From assembly GCF_002099425.1 (NCBI RefSeq), contig NW_018344037.1:10067001-10131000 (forward strand): 64,000 nt of DNA, written 5' to 3'. The notes beneath the pieces were generated by a model. It made no database searches and was not told the origin of the DNA. It saw only the letters and a program-made list of their open reading frames with translations. Made by a program: the position numbers and the translations under genes. Of this stretch, positions 37,153 through 48,691 are shown piece by piece; position 1 is the first letter of the stretch, and each line of letters starts with the position of its first letter. This DNA comes from Phascolarctos cinereus. Its lineage: Eukaryota; Chordata; Mammalia; Diprotodontia; Phascolarctidae.

Positions 37153-37352
37153 TTGTTTTATTTTATTTTATTTTTAATTATGGACTCAAAGAAGCATTTC
37201 CATAGCATAGTACAATTAAATTGATTGCATATGCAAATGTAAATCTGCTATATACAACTTGCTATTCCTTTCAAATATACAATAAATTATCATGTAAACT
37301 TATGTTTTTCTTCATCCCCCCAGAGATGGCAACCATTACACACAAATAGGGG

Positions 37353-37411
<59 letters not shown>

Positions 37412-37943
37412 AAGTTATTCTATACATACTTCTATTTATCAGTTCTTTCTCTGGATATAGATAGCATCTTTCTTCATATGTCTTTAATAGTTAATTTGGG
37501 TATGTGTAATAGTCAAAATAAGTTATTTGCTCAAAGTGGTTCTTAAAGCAATATTGCTGTTACTATGTACAATGTTCTCTTGGTTCTGCTTGATTTGTTC
37601 TTCATTATTTCATGCAAGTCTTTCTATATTTTTTTCAAAAATCATTGAGCCACTATTTGTTATAGCACAGTAGTATTCCATCACAATCATATACCATAGC
37701 CATTCCCCATTTGATAGGCATCCTGCAATTTCCAATTCTTTGCCACCACAAAGAGAGCTGCTATAAAAATTTTAGAACATATAGATTCTTTTCCTTTTCC
37801 CCTAATTATCTTTGGGAATAGACTAAGTAGTGGTATTGTTGAGTGAAAGGGTATAGACAGTTTAATAACTCTTTGGGCATAATTCCAGATTGCTCCACAA
37901 AATGGTTGGATCACTTCACAATTCCACCAACAATGGTTGTTTT
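37153..37943 (-). mobile_element. Younger LINE-1 3' end inserted in an older L1, antisense
   Basis: This is a second L1 3' end of about 775 bp. Its ORF2 C-terminus reads MIQPFCGAIWNYAQRVIK, then SICSKIFIAALFVVAKNWK (37914-37687), a region that the host L1 already supplies at 36105-36370. A 7-bp ttgtttt at both borders (37153-37159, 37937-37943) may be its target duplication. A (GT)n microsatellite lies in its 3' part. Confidence 0.82.
37352..37408. repeat. (GT)n microsatellite
   Basis: About 57 bp of GT with one interruption (tttgtg). The open frame through it encodes only Cys-Val strings. Confidence 0.95.
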
Positions 37944-39084
37944 GATGATTACTGCTTTATAAAATAGTTTGATATCTGGTATTGCTAGGCTACCTTCCTT
38001 CACTTATTTTCCCCCATGGAATCCCTTGATATTCTTCCATATGAATTTTATTTTATTATTTTCCCAGTTCTATAAAATAATTCTTTGGTAGTTTGATAGG
38101 GCACTGAGTAAGTAAATTAATTTTGGTCAAATTGTTATTTTTATTATCTTGGTTTACCCTATCTATGAGCAATTCATATTTCTCTTGTTGTTTAGATCGG
38201 TCTTTATTTGTGTGAAAAGCATTTTGTAATTATGTCCATAAAGTTCCTGTGTGTCTTGTCAGGTTTTATATTGTCTACAGTTATTTTAAATGGAATTTCT
38301 CTTTCTATGTCTTCCTGCTGGGTTTTGTTAGCAGTATATAGAAATGCTGATGATTTATGTAAGTTTACTTAAATCCTGCAGCTTTGTTACAGTTGTTAAA
38401 TTGTATCATCATAACATCTGCATAGACTGATAGTTTTATTTCCTTATTGCATATTCTTTTTTCTTTAATTTTCTTTTCTTGTCTCATTGCTATCGCTATC
38501 TTTTATAAAATAGTATTTAATAATAATGAAGATAATGGACATCCTTGTTTAACCTCTCATTTTTGCTATAAGCCTTCTAGTTTATTGCTATTACAGATAA
38601 TGCTTACTGTTGATTTTAGTTAGATACAACTTATCCTAAGAAAAGCTCTATTTATTCCCATGTTTTTAGTGTTTTCAATAAGACTAGGTATTTTATTTTG
38701 TCAAAAGCTTTTTTGCACCTCTATTATATCAATAGTCATGTGCTTTTGTTATTTTTGGTTATTAATGTGGTGGATTTTGCTTATGGTTTTCCTAATATTG
38801 AATGAGCCCTGCATTCTTGGTTTAAATCCCACTTGATCATTATCTATTGCTATATATATTGTTATATATTGCTATAGTCTCCTTGCTAGTATTTAATTTT
38901 TTTGCATCAATATTTATTAGGTAAAATGATATATAGTTTTCTTTCTCTGATTTTATTCTCCCTTGATGAGATATCAATGTAATCATAATTATTTATTTCG
39001 AGGATGGAAAATAAACTACTGCAAAACTACAGAAGGAAGCTTTCTACTCTTTCTCTCTAGAAGGTTGAGGATAAAATCACAACA

Positions 39085-39240
39085 TATTAGAGCTGAATGG
39101 GATATCATGATCCTACCCTCTCTGTACCTATAAGAGAATTGAAAGTCAGAGAGGTGAAGTGATTTGCACTATTAGAACTAAAGCATAAAAGTGGCAGAGT
39201 TGAAGTTAGCAGTTAAGTCTAGGTGTGGAATTCTTACCCT
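39085..39240 (-). mobile_element. MIR-like SINE, antisense, diverged
   Basis: 'agagctgaatgggatatcat', 'gaaagtcagagaggtgaagt', 'gtggcagagttgaag' and 'aagtctaggtgtggaattct' keep the reverse-strand order of the SINE but are heavily mutated. Confidence 0.55.
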
Positions 39241-39339
39241 ACCATGTTGTTTCTCTCTTCTTAAACAAAATAAAAAAAAACACAACAGACCCCATGCAAA
39301 AAATGGAATATCAGCTGAGTTTTAAAAGGAAAGCAAGAA

Positions 39340-39600
39340 TTCCTAGATGTATGGTGAGGAAGGAGTACATTCTAGGCATAGGGAGGTGGGTAGAGAGCCC
39401 ATGTAAAGGCAAAGAGATCGGAGATAGTATCATTTATGAGGAATAGCAAGGTCTGCTTCACTGACCAAAAAATATATAATGTTTAATGATACCAAAGCAC
39501 TAAAATGGGGTCATGATAGGCAAAGCTTTAAATACTAAACAGAGAATTTTAATTATAAAGCTATGATCCACAAGGGATTATAAAATATAATATGAGGATC
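39340..39600 (-). mobile_element. L2-type LINE, antisense, diverged
   Basis: 'gaggaaggagtacattctag', 'gcaaagagatcggagatagt', 'gaggaatagcaaggtctgct' and 'ggcaaagctttaaatactaa' match the antisense L2 order ('gcattccaggc', 'gaacagcaaggaggcc', 'gggctttgaatgcc'). Confidence 0.5.
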
Positions 39601-40609
39601 TATGTAGACATATACTTCTGGTAGATTCCTAGTCCAACTCCTCATAGTATAGAGTTGGTAGGGTATGCCAACGAATAGTAAATCCTCACAGGTCCTAGCA
39701 AGTTACAAAAACTTTGAATACAGGTCTAGTGAAAGATTATGTATCTGTCAGCCAAGGACCACCCTAGCTACATTTAGATAAACTTGTTACTAGGTTTGTC
39801 ACAGGGTAATTTTTGTTTTGTTTATTTTAATTTTGTTTTGCCATACTAACTCCCAAAGGTTGTATATCAAGCCATATCAAACTAATGATGTGTATCAGTG
39901 AATCAAAAATCTGTATCAACAAATTTGTGAATCCTTAGAAGATGGAAAAATTCTATGCATACATGAACATAAAATGAGAAGACTTCATTAAAAAAGTCAT
40001 ATTAGACATAATCTTGTTGAAACAAATGGAAGTGTGGAATTCCTGCCTATGTTGGGGGAGCATGAGTCTAGCAAATTCATGCTAGATGTTTCACATGAGT
40101 CCCTATAGAAGGAAGGCTTCTTCCTGCTCCTACAAATAAGAAGAGAAATTTTGTGTGGGAATTATTCCACTGGTGCCCAAGATGAATATGGCTAAAAGAG
40201 TGCTGGCAACCAGGCCTGGCATTTCTTTCAATGTTTTTCTCCCAGACATGAGCTTCCTTCCTACTTTTAGAAGTCCAGAAAATCTCTCCTGCCAAGAAAA
40301 TCCAAACCTCTGACAACTCGGGAACAGGGCTTAGGTAGTTATATGCTTGTTTGAAAAGAAATGTTGTGAAGGAACAGTATGGGGAAAAATCCTTTCTCCA
40401 TCAAGCATGGATATACACAAAGTGAAGAAATGATTATCTCTGTATTATTTAGGACTCTAAGATTTTTTAACATGTTTCAAACTAAAAAAAAAATCAAAGT
40501 AAACACCTCAGTTAGATTATCAGTTCTCTTCTCTCTTTTTATAAAATGGGGATAGAAAGGTTGTAGCAAGTCTCTATTACTGTAAAGTCACACAAAGATA
40601 AATTCTCTG

Positions 40610-40780
40610 TGGACAGGAAAGAGCACTGGATTTATTCAGGAGATCTGGGTTGAAATCCAAATCTACCTTTGTGACTTTGGGCAAGTCTGTTAACCTTTCT
40701 GGGTCTTACCATAGGAGAAGGTTGGACTTGATGGCTGGCATCTAAAGTGCCTTCCATTTCTAAATCTATAATCCCATAGG
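40610..40780 (+). mobile_element. MIR-like SINE, sense
   Basis: 'aaagagcactggatttattc', 'gatctgggttgaaatccaaa', 'tttgggcaagtctgttaacc', 'aaggttggacttgatggct' and 'tccatttctaaatctataat' are in sense order and nearly complete. Confidence 0.75.
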
Positions 40781-40879
40781 ATTTGGAAATCTTTTCCTGG
40801 TAAAATATTTATAAAGTTCAGTCCCCTAATTTATTATTCAAAATACCCAACTATTCAAGCTTTGTTGTTGGAATATAGA

Positions 40880-41050
40880 CAACAGAGGTGATCTAGTCCA
40901 ACCTATAATTTTATAGATAAGGAAAGTGAGACCCAGAGAGATTAAGTAATTTTTCTGAAGTCACACAGGTAGTGAGTAACAGAGCCAGGATTCAAATACA
41001 AGTTTGCTAAATATAAATCTGCTACATGTTTCCTAATACCACATAGTGCT
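40880..41050 (-). mobile_element. MIR-like SINE, antisense
   Basis: 'gtgatctagtccaacctata', 'agataaggaaagtgagaccc', 'gaagtcacacaggtagtgag' and 'gccaggattcaaatacaa' are the reverse strand. With the sense copy 100 bp upstream it forms an inverted SINE pair. Confidence 0.75.
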
Positions 41051-41296
41051 TCCAATTTCTCTTGTTTCATTTAAACATTACTTCTTTGTCAAAATATTAC
41101 ACTGTGATGCCCAAAGTTGTTGTACATGGTGATATAAAATGTGAATGGGATTTATTAGCACAACAGCAAAAAATGCATTCAAGGGGAATTTCTTATGATT
41201 ATACAACTTCTGGGAGAAAAAATACTGCTTTAATTTTTCAAATGTCAGTTTATTTTCTGGTACAAAAATAAGTAACCTTCATGTTTTCTTCTTATG

Positions 41297-41298
<2 letters not shown>

Positions 41299-41345
<47 letters not shown>
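41299..41345. repeat. (TC)n microsatellite
   Basis: A pure TC run of about 46 bp, 394 bp before the cadherin exon. Confidence 0.97.
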
Positions 41346-41348
<3 letters not shown>

Positions 41349-41739
41349 CATAGTACTGAAAATCACTTTCCTTCCACCTCAACCCCCATATCACTTTAAA
41401 GAGTCTTTCATGACTTGTAAAAGTTTTGATCTGCATTCGGGTAAGGAAAGCCATGGTCAGTATGGGACTCTGTAGCCTCTGCTGAGCTTTCATGGTGTCA
41501 AGGTCCTAAAATAATATGAACAGCAGGAGTACTAAATCTTCCATTATTTCCTATTTCCCCTTGAGCATACTGACTTTGCAATAAAGAAACTGTCATTTAC
41601 ACTCTTCTTTATTGCAAAGCAGGTAATGACTGCAAGGAGAAAAATAAGGTACCATGTCAAGCCAACCTGACTGCCAGTACGATAAATGGGTAATCATCCT
41701 GTATTTGCATCTCTTGCTCTCTCTCTTTTTTATATGTAG

Positions 41740-41876
41740 GTACTTCATAGATTGGAAGAGTGATGGGGACAGCTACTTTACAATAGATGGAACTGAAGGA
41801 ACCATTGCTACTAATGAATTATTGGACAGAGAAAGCACTCCACAGTATAATTTCTCTATAATTGCAAGTAAAATTA
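41740..41876 (+). CDS. CDH12: CDH12 internal exon (EC4)
   Basis: This is the next exon of the same cadherin and encodes most of the rest of EC4. A pyrimidine tract ending in TATATGTAG gives the acceptor at 41738-41739. The first base completes the split Arg codon from the previous exon, and 45 codons follow, starting [13 protein letters not shown]. The exon ends after one base of a codon at a consensus GTAAGT donor (41877-41882), so it is 137 bp. Visible motifs are the cadherin LDRES at residues 28-32 and an NFS N-glycosylation sequon at 37-39. The open frame runs on into both introns (about 41654-42076), but those ends do not resemble cadherin, so the splice borders were preferred. [14 protein letters not shown] is characteristic of CDH12 as I recall it. 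The following exon (end of EC4 into EC5) was not found before 64000. Confidence 0.9.
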
Positions 41877-43054
41877 GTAAGTATGGCACGAATAGAACCA
41901 ATATTATTAAGAGTGGTTATTTAAATTCGATACCCTTAAGTTGGCACATTATAAGCTGCTTTACATATTCTCAAGTGATACTTGAGTGTTTCCTTGGGCA
42001 AGGATACACTTTTTCTATACAGCATGAATTCAGAGTAGCAATGATAGCTGCTCAGGGCCATGTTTCTCTCATATAACCTAGGTGACACTACATGAGGTGA
42101 CTCTTAACTATCAGATTGTGTCTTGAAGAAGCAAGAGATCCCAGAAAACCTGAGTCCATCATAGTGTTTTGTGTCTAGACCAGGGGACCTACAGAAAGTT
42201 TGAGTTGGAGTTTCCATATCTAGCCTGGGCCAACTCCTCACCTAAGAGATTACTAAGAAGAATGACATTAATTTTCAATCTCCTCCACAATGCTTATGGC
42301 TCTTAATTGTTGTGAAAGTAGTTTGAGGAAATGCAAACGACCCTATAATTAGCCCTTCCAAGAATTCGGGTCCCCAAGCCTTTCCTACTTTCCTAGTGCC
42401 CCTAGATTCCAGGAGTCAGCTTAACCCATAAGCAGAATGCTTTATGATTGCCATAGGCTAGAGTGATTGCTATTAACATGGAACTGCCCCTATCAGAACC
42501 CACAACCAAAGTTGATATAAGGGGCTGCTCGAAATACAGAAATGACCCTAGTGATCCTTTAGCCACTCTTGATTATTGCACTGACAGTTGAGTATCCTAT
42601 GGGTAAACTATGGCTGACTCTGAATATGAACACTTGGTTATATGTTGGGATTGAGGGATTCCCTGACAAAGACTTCTTGACATGTTTAATTAGATTCTCT
42701 CTTTGCTTAATTATGCAATGAAATGATGTAAGATTACTGCAATGGGTCTGATTTTGTCTTTTGTGTGTAGGATAGAAGCAGCTAGCCTGCCTTCCTCGAA
42801 CAGTAAACTGTATTTCATTCAGTCATCTAGGATAACCAGGAAAGAGGGTAGATAAAATGGATGCACTTTACCTTTCCCCATGACTAGAACTGGAGAAGAA
42901 ATAGTGATGAGATGCTCAAAGGAGACTTGCTCAATTTCAGCCAAGTGATGACCAGTACGACTCATCATCATTTTCCCCTAGTTTGTCAATCTGTATTGTT
43001 CTTAGTTAAAGCACAAAAGTTAACATGCCATATATATTTATATGCAGAGAATAA

Positions 43055-43185
43055 ATGTATGTGTATATATACATATATGTGTATGCATGTGTATATACAT
43101 GTACATGTACATACATATGCATGTAGCACATATTTGTGTATGTGTGTGTATGTGTATATATGTACATATATATGTACATATATAA
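43055..43185. repeat. (TA)n/(TG)n/(TATG)n microsatellite
   Basis: About 130 bp of mixed TATG, TGTA and TA units. The open frame through it is repeat-encoded Tyr/His/Cys. Confidence 0.9.
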
Positions 43186-44106
43186 AGTAGGGAGTTCTTA
43201 AAATCTCATTTACTCATGCTAGGTAACAAACATACTATGAATCTGGAAAAGCCTCTTATCAGGAATGAATAGAGTTTAAAAATAAATGTTAATTTACACT
43301 ATAATGACTGTAAATTTCATTGACGAAGCTAGCCATACAGCAGGGAGCTGTTATAGTAATAAAAAAATATAAAATGAAGTAGTCTGGCCTCAGCACACCA
43401 AGAAAGAAGAACATAATTGGGCCTAAGAGCACACTGCAGTTTTAACTAGCATATGTTATGGTCCTGACCCCTCTATAACAACTTTCAAAAGGAATAAAAA
43501 TGGTAGCATTGACTATACTACTTCAAATTAGTTTTTAAAAAAACAATCATTAATCAGTGTTGTTGCCATTAGATAGCAAAATGGTTTTGGGCTGATGATA
43601 ATTCCACTCTAAGCTACTGCCTTTCTGCTTGTGAACTGCTTTTGTTTTTATGACACTAACCTTGAGAATTTATAAGATACTTGGGACTGCAAAAGTAAAA
43701 TCATTATTCACTTTTTCTGTATTATTTAGTAAACAACATTTTAAAAAACTTTTTCATGCAATCAAAAGAAATATTCTTGTTTTTAAAATAAAAATAAAAC
43801 AAAACAATTTTCCCATAGCATCATTTTTTTTTAGTGTAGTTATATAATTGCAGCTTATTTTTAGGCTGTGTTTACAGGCAAAGATAAATGTCAACTCTTG
43901 ATCTTGGTTATGCTTGCCACATAAATAATCTGGGATTAATCATGTTCATTTCAAAGTTGCAAAAAAGGAATGGATTGCCTGTGTTGACATTTAGTTTATC
44001 CGGTATATTTTGAAAAATAAAAGCTTTAGTATGAATGCTATGGAAGGAATTGGGGAAGGGAAGGAAAGATTCAGGGATGGGGGTAGGGAGAATTGATATC
44101 TCTTTT

Positions 44107-44302
44107 CAAATATGTGAAAGCTAGGGGCAGCTAGGTGGCAGGGGTAGCTAGGTGGCACAGTAGATAGAGCACCAGCCCTAGATTCAGGAAGACATGAGTT
44201 CAAATCTGGTATCAGACACATAATACTTACTAGCTGTGTGACCCTGGGCAAGTCACTTAACCCCATTGCCTAACCAAAAAAAAAAAATACAAATATGTGA
44301 AA
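44107..44302 (+). mobile_element. WSINE with duplicated 5' head and 13-bp target duplication
   Basis: This well-preserved sense WSINE lies at 44120-44289 between perfect copies of caaatatgtgaaa (44107-44119, 44290-44302). Its first 17 bases, ggggcagctaggtggca (44124-44140), are repeated at once with one change (44141-44157). The usual body follows: tggcacagtagatagagc (A box), gagttcaaatctgg (B box), tgaccctgggcaagtcactt and an A tail. The head duplication is inside the target duplication, so it was probably present when the element inserted or arose during insertion. Confidence 0.95.
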
Positions 44303-44994
44303 ACCTGTTTTGTAGAGGAGTGATTGGATTCATTTTACTTGGAAACAGAGGGCAGGTGTGGAATCTGTTGGAGAGTTACAGCGATGCATGGCTGTTTTAT
44401 GTAAATAAAAACTTAAAAATCAGAACTGTCTAACACTGTCTAGCAATGAGTTCCTTTTGATAGGTAGTAAAGAGTCCCCCATAGCTGGAGGTAGTAAGTG
44501 GAAGGTGGATGACTATTACTGATAGTTGTAGAAAGTATTGCTGATGAGTGTGTTGGACTAGATTCCCTGTGGGGTCCCTGTATGCTCTGAGAGGCTATAA
44601 ATCTATAGATCAATCTGTTTATACTCTTTGAGACGTCAAATATCTTACTAAGGAATCCATGTTGCTTATCCCAGAAAGAGCATTGCAAAAGGCAGAAGCA
44701 TCATTCTTGCACATGAAGTAATAACATTTGACAGACTGCATAAAGGCTTCGGGGCTAAAATTATAAAGTTTTAAGTATAATTTGCATTTTAAAAATCAGT
44801 GGTATAAGCATCATGTGTGAGGGTAGTATTTTCCCCCTCACTTGAGCAAGTGGAGGTTGGAAGACCATCCAAAGTCTTGCTCCTGTTTGGGTTAGACTAT
44901 CAGATTTCTGAGAACTCCTGAGAGTTTGTGACTGCTTATCATACCTTATTCAGTGTACATTTCAATTTTAGAGAACCAAATGATTTTCTTCAGG

Positions 44995-45185
44995 GTGCCT
45001 AGATGGATTTGGATTCAGAGGCTGGCATGCAAATGTCAGCTCTACTTAACTTACTACTTTTATGAACCTGGGCTAGTCACTTGACCACTGGACCTCAGTT
45101 ATATTATCTGTAAAATGAGGCATTTATACCATAAAACTTCTGGTTCTTGAAAATAAAATACTTTGGTTCTATGAATCTAAACACT
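44995..45185 (+). mobile_element. MIR-like SINE, sense
   Basis: 'cctagatggatttggattca', 'aacctgggctagtcacttga', 'atctgtaaaatgaggcattt' and 'tggttctatgaatct' are in sense order. Confidence 0.65.
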
Positions 45186-45699
45186 TAGGTTCCAGATCAA
45201 TTTTAGGTTTAGAAGTTATTGCTTTAGAAAGGCTAACATTTTCTTGAATTTTTAATAATAGAGCAAAAAGGATTAACATTCTTAAAACAATCTGGTAAAT
45301 TTGATTTATATTGAAACTATGTCTATGCTAGCAAATTGAATTGGAGTATATATTTGACTATTCACATATTCTATATATATAATGAAAATTTTCTCTTGAA
45401 ATATTTGAATAATTCAGAGGAAAATATTGCTTAGATTAACTTAGCAGAGTGATTGCTCTATTAATTTTACTTTGCATGTGGAGTTCTTCAAAGTTCTCTT
45501 GTAAATTACTTTGGAACTTTAGAACTGTAGTTCTATACAATGAACTATCATAGTTATTATGAGGAGATAGAACAATTATTTATTTTTTTTAATTAACAAA
45601 AATCTGTTCTCTTCCTCTACCACTTTCCCTCAGTTAAAAAGAAAGAAAAACAAACCCTTGTAATAAATGTGCATAGTCAAACAAAATAATTCACACATT

Positions 45700-45780
45700 G
45701 AATATATATATATATATTTTTTTGTATATTATATATTACTTGTATCATATATCATATCATATCATATATCATATATCATG
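45700..45780. repeat. (TA)n and (ATATC)n simple repeats
   Basis: A TA run, then 'catatatcatatcatatcat'-type units, in the L1 3' UTR. Confidence 0.85.
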
Positions 45781-45858
45781 CCAGGCTCAATCTGTATCCT
45801 AGGCCTATAACTTCATCACTTCTTCTTCTTCAGGAGGTGAGTAATATGTTCTTATTAT

Positions 45859-46109
45859 GCTAGGTGATAGAGTGGATAGAGGGCTGGGCCTGGAGTCAGG
45901 TTTAAATGAATTCAAATCTGATCTGAGATACTTATTAGCTGAATGAACTTGGATACATTACTTAACTTCAGTTTGCCTCAGTTTCCTCATCTGTGAAATG
46001 GGGTTGATGATAGCACCTACCTCCCAAGGTTGTTTTGGGGGTCAAATTAGAATAATTTTAAAGTGATTAGCATAGTACTTGGAACATAGTGAGTGCTATA
46101 TGAATTTTA

Positions 46110-46140
<31 letters not shown>

Positions 46141-46141
46141 G
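45859..46141 (+). mobile_element. Marsupial SINE with (TTA)n tail, inside L1
   Basis: 'gatagagtggatagagggct', 'gcctggagtcagg', 'gcctcagtttcctcatctgt' and 'cacctacctcccaaggttgt' lead to an (ATT)n tail of about 33 bp (46108-46140). Confidence 0.88.
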
Positions 46142-46429
46142 TCTTCTGAAATCATGGTTGGTCATTGTGTTGATCTGAGTTCTCAAGTTGTTTAAAACTT
46201 TGTCTTTGCAATGGTGTTGTTGTAAACATTGTTGTCCATCGTGTTTGTCTCACTCTGTATCAATTCATATAAATATTTCCCGTTTTCTCTGAAATTATCA
46301 TACCTTTCACTATTTCTTATTGTGCAATAGTATTCCATTAAGTTCATATACTGTCATCATTTGTTTTGCCATGGCTCAATTGATAGGCACCCCCTTAGTT
46401 TCAGGTTCTTTGCTGCCACAAAAGAGAAT

Positions 46430-46535
46430 ATATACACACACATATTATATACACACACATGTATACATAAACACATATGTATGCACATATTTATACATAT
46501 GTGTATATATGCACACATACATACATGTATGTCTT
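46430..46535. repeat. (CA)n/(TA)n microsatellite
   Basis: About 105 bp of ACAC, TACA and TATG units next to the L1 end. Overlapping open frames on both strands are repeat artefacts. Confidence 0.9.
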
Positions 46536-46734
46536 TTTCCTCTTTCTTTGAAGAAATATAAAAACAGATAAAAGACAGAAGCCTACAACTGAGCAAGGAT
46601 AATGCAGCTCAAATAATCAAACAATCAGTTTTGAAATATAAATAGCTAGATTAGCTACACAGGAGATGATAGCTAATACTTCAATAATCCAAACAATGCT
46701 GGGTTTCATTCCCTTGAAATTTAAGCATATATCA

Positions 46735-46930
46735 CACTTAGGCATCATGGTGCAGTGAATACATTACTAATTTTGGGATTAGGAAGATGTTGGTTATAAT
46801 CCTGATACTTATAATTCCTAACTGTTCATTTAATTTAGCTGACCTTAATTTTCTTCATCCATAAAATGGGGATAGTGGCACATACCTCTCAGGCTTATTG
46901 TGAGGATTATATGAAAAAAAAATTAGGTCA
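46735..46930 (+). mobile_element. Marsupial SINE, sense, diverged
   Basis: 'ggcatcatggtgcagtgaat', 'ggaagatgttggttataatc', 'ccataaaatggggatagtgg' and 'cacatacctctcaggcttat' keep the SINE order. Confidence 0.75.
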
Positions 46931-48299
46931 CTGTATGTTAGTACTAGGATGACAGAAACTAAATTGATATAGCCCCCCAAAAGAGAGGATAGACATACAT
47001 TGGTGATGAACAGGAATAAAAGAGTGAGACTGAGCCTGTGTTTGCATTGATATGCAGCACTGTCTTTGTAATGAATAAACTATACTAACTTTTAATTCAT
47101 GCTGTTGGAATTGATAGCCATGAATTTTTGTTGAGCAATGGATCATTTTTAATAGTTCCTGTAAGTGGGACAACTATGCTTGCTGACATGTGTTTATGTT
47201 TATTTTTAATAGCTAAATTATAGGGCTTGACATCATTTCCCCACATCATTGCTTGTATTTAGAGACAAAGTATAAAGAAAAATTAAGTGGAAAATTTCAG
47301 TTATAACCCAGAAAAGCACTTCCATTGGAAAAAAAATTTCAGATAATTGAGTGGTATATTGCTTGTATTGTCTTCCTCATTTCATTTTGTATCTGTAGTC
47401 ATAGCCAACATCATTGACTTGCTAGTGGCTCTTAACTTAATCGCAACCTCTACATTTATATTTTTGTTCTGAGTCAATTTATAGATTGATCTGTATTGAT
47501 AAAAAAAAAACAAATAAAGAAGCTCGAAACTTGTAAAGGCAAATTGTCATTGATAATGCAACAAGGCAATTTGATTTCTGAAAGCAAACATATGGATGAA
47601 AATCACTACGTATAGAAAGAGTTTTTTTAAGTTATTGAAAATTTTAAAATTGCATCAGTGATGATCCATGAAATATTAGTGATCCTTCCATCTCTCCTGA
47701 CCATGTGATTTCAATTTTATGAATAGGATACTCATTTATTAATTTATTGATTGTTTTATTTGATAGAAAGCTGCATTATTCATTCATTTTCTAAGTTCAT
47801 ATTACCCCAGTGATATAACCAGACCTTGATAAACATTTGAACTGCTCCCTAGAGTTCATATAATGATTTGGATACATAAACATAAAAATCAATTGGGATA
47901 ATATACATAAATGGCTTTGTAAACCTTAAAAAATTATGTATTTACTTTTCTTACATAATCATGAATTTTGCCATGTTTTACTATTCTTAAAACATGAAAT
48001 TAATATACAAAAATTAGACAAGTTATTTCCTAAACACTTTGATGAATTTGTGATTTAATTATTGTTTATGGCACATTTAGCGGTGTGGATATCGGTTCTT
48101 TTGTGCTTCATCAAGCTGTAAGATTATTGGATATGATCTTCTGTAAATCTCCATAGAGGATCCTGTGTTAGATACCTTCTGCTGGTTCTTTTAATATCTC
48201 CAACATATCAATTTAAAACTCAAGTTTTCCATGTTTTATGTCTCATTTTTGATATATGATTACTCCATCTCATCTGGTCACACATGTTCTGATAATTTA

Positions 48300-48480
48300 T
48301 TTTGTAGAATCAATGAATCAGGGAGTCTTAGACTTAAAAGATAGTATAGAAGCCATTTAGTCCAATTATAACCTGAACAAGAAATCTTTCAATATGATGC
48401 CCAATATGTGATCATCCAACCTTTACATAAAGATTTCCAGTGGATTGAATATAGTCTTACTACTTACCACTTTGGTGCTT
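48300..48480 (-). mobile_element. CR1/L3-type LINE fragment, antisense
   Basis: 'gccatttagtccaattataa', 'tgtgatcatccaacctttac' and 'aagatttccagtggattgaa' match the antisense CR1-like text also seen at 24490-24610. Confidence 0.6.
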
Positions 48481-48544
48481 GAGTTCCCCCATGCATTTCT
48501 ATTTATACAAATTAGTGACTAATAATATGTTGAGGTCTTAAATA

Positions 48545-48640
48545 TATTTGATCAGAAATCTAGCATTTATTAAGCACCTACTATGTACCACACACTGTGC
48601 TCTACACTGAGGATACAAGGAAAATGCCAAAATAGTCTCT
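48545..48640 (-). mobile_element. L2 3' end fragment, antisense
   Basis: 'agcatttattaagcacctac', 'tatgtaccacacactgtgct' and 'gaggatacaaggaaaatgcc' match the reverse strand of the L2 3' terminus. Confidence 0.65.
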
Positions 48641-48666
48641 GTTTTACTATTTACTTACCATTAAGT

Positions 48667-48691
48667 AACACACACACACACACACACACAT
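48667..48691. repeat. (CA)n microsatellite, about 12 units
   Basis: A pure CA run. Confidence 0.95.

Larger units (their letters stand above)
35528..38965 (-). mobile_element. Compound LINE-1, antisense, carrying two later insertions
   Basis: This is a minus-strand L1. The 3' UTR is at about 35528-35930. The ORF2 C-terminal part lies at 36100-37159, with frames reading WKKALHKQNQ, LISHIYRDLSQIYKNK, WSKDMNK (36786-36574) and KLRYMIVTQYYCSIRN (36190-36105). The inner ORF2 part lies at 37937-38965, whose antisense text ('gatgattactgctttataaa', 'atatagaaatgctgatgatt', 'ataatggacatccttgttta') is reverse-transcriptase coding sequence. Two later elements split it: a SINE at 35944-36094 and a younger L1 at 37160-37936. 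ORF2 encodes the endonuclease/reverse transcriptase that copies the element; here it is decayed and the 5' half is missing. Confidence 0.88.
19704..41739 (+). other. CDH12: CDH12 intron, complete, 22,036 bp
   Basis: The intron is bounded by GTAAGG at 19704 and TATATGTAG at 41731-41739, and it interrupts an Arg codon after its second base. Large introns are normal for this gene family. The repeats inside are listed separately. I recognise nothing in 19900-20780, 20950-22065, 22260-24250, 25450-26040, 27400-28620, 33740-35030 and 39610-40600, apart from A-rich tracts and the CpG-bearing patch at 21601-21665. Confidence 0.85.
45575..46430 (-). mobile_element. LINE-1 3' end, antisense, split by a SINE
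   Basis: The antisense 3' UTR (45575-45858) is followed, after the SINE, by 'catggttggtcattgtgttg', 'ctcactctgtatcaattcat', 'tattgtgcaatagtattcca' and 'ccatggctcaattgatagg'. These parallel the antisense L1 3' ends at 13300-13440 and 37590-37730. Confidence 0.75.

Noticed and set aside
42080-42870. Possible exon or repeat downstream of the 41740 exon
   Set aside because: There is no sustained frame with cadherin residues, and no repeat termini were recognised.
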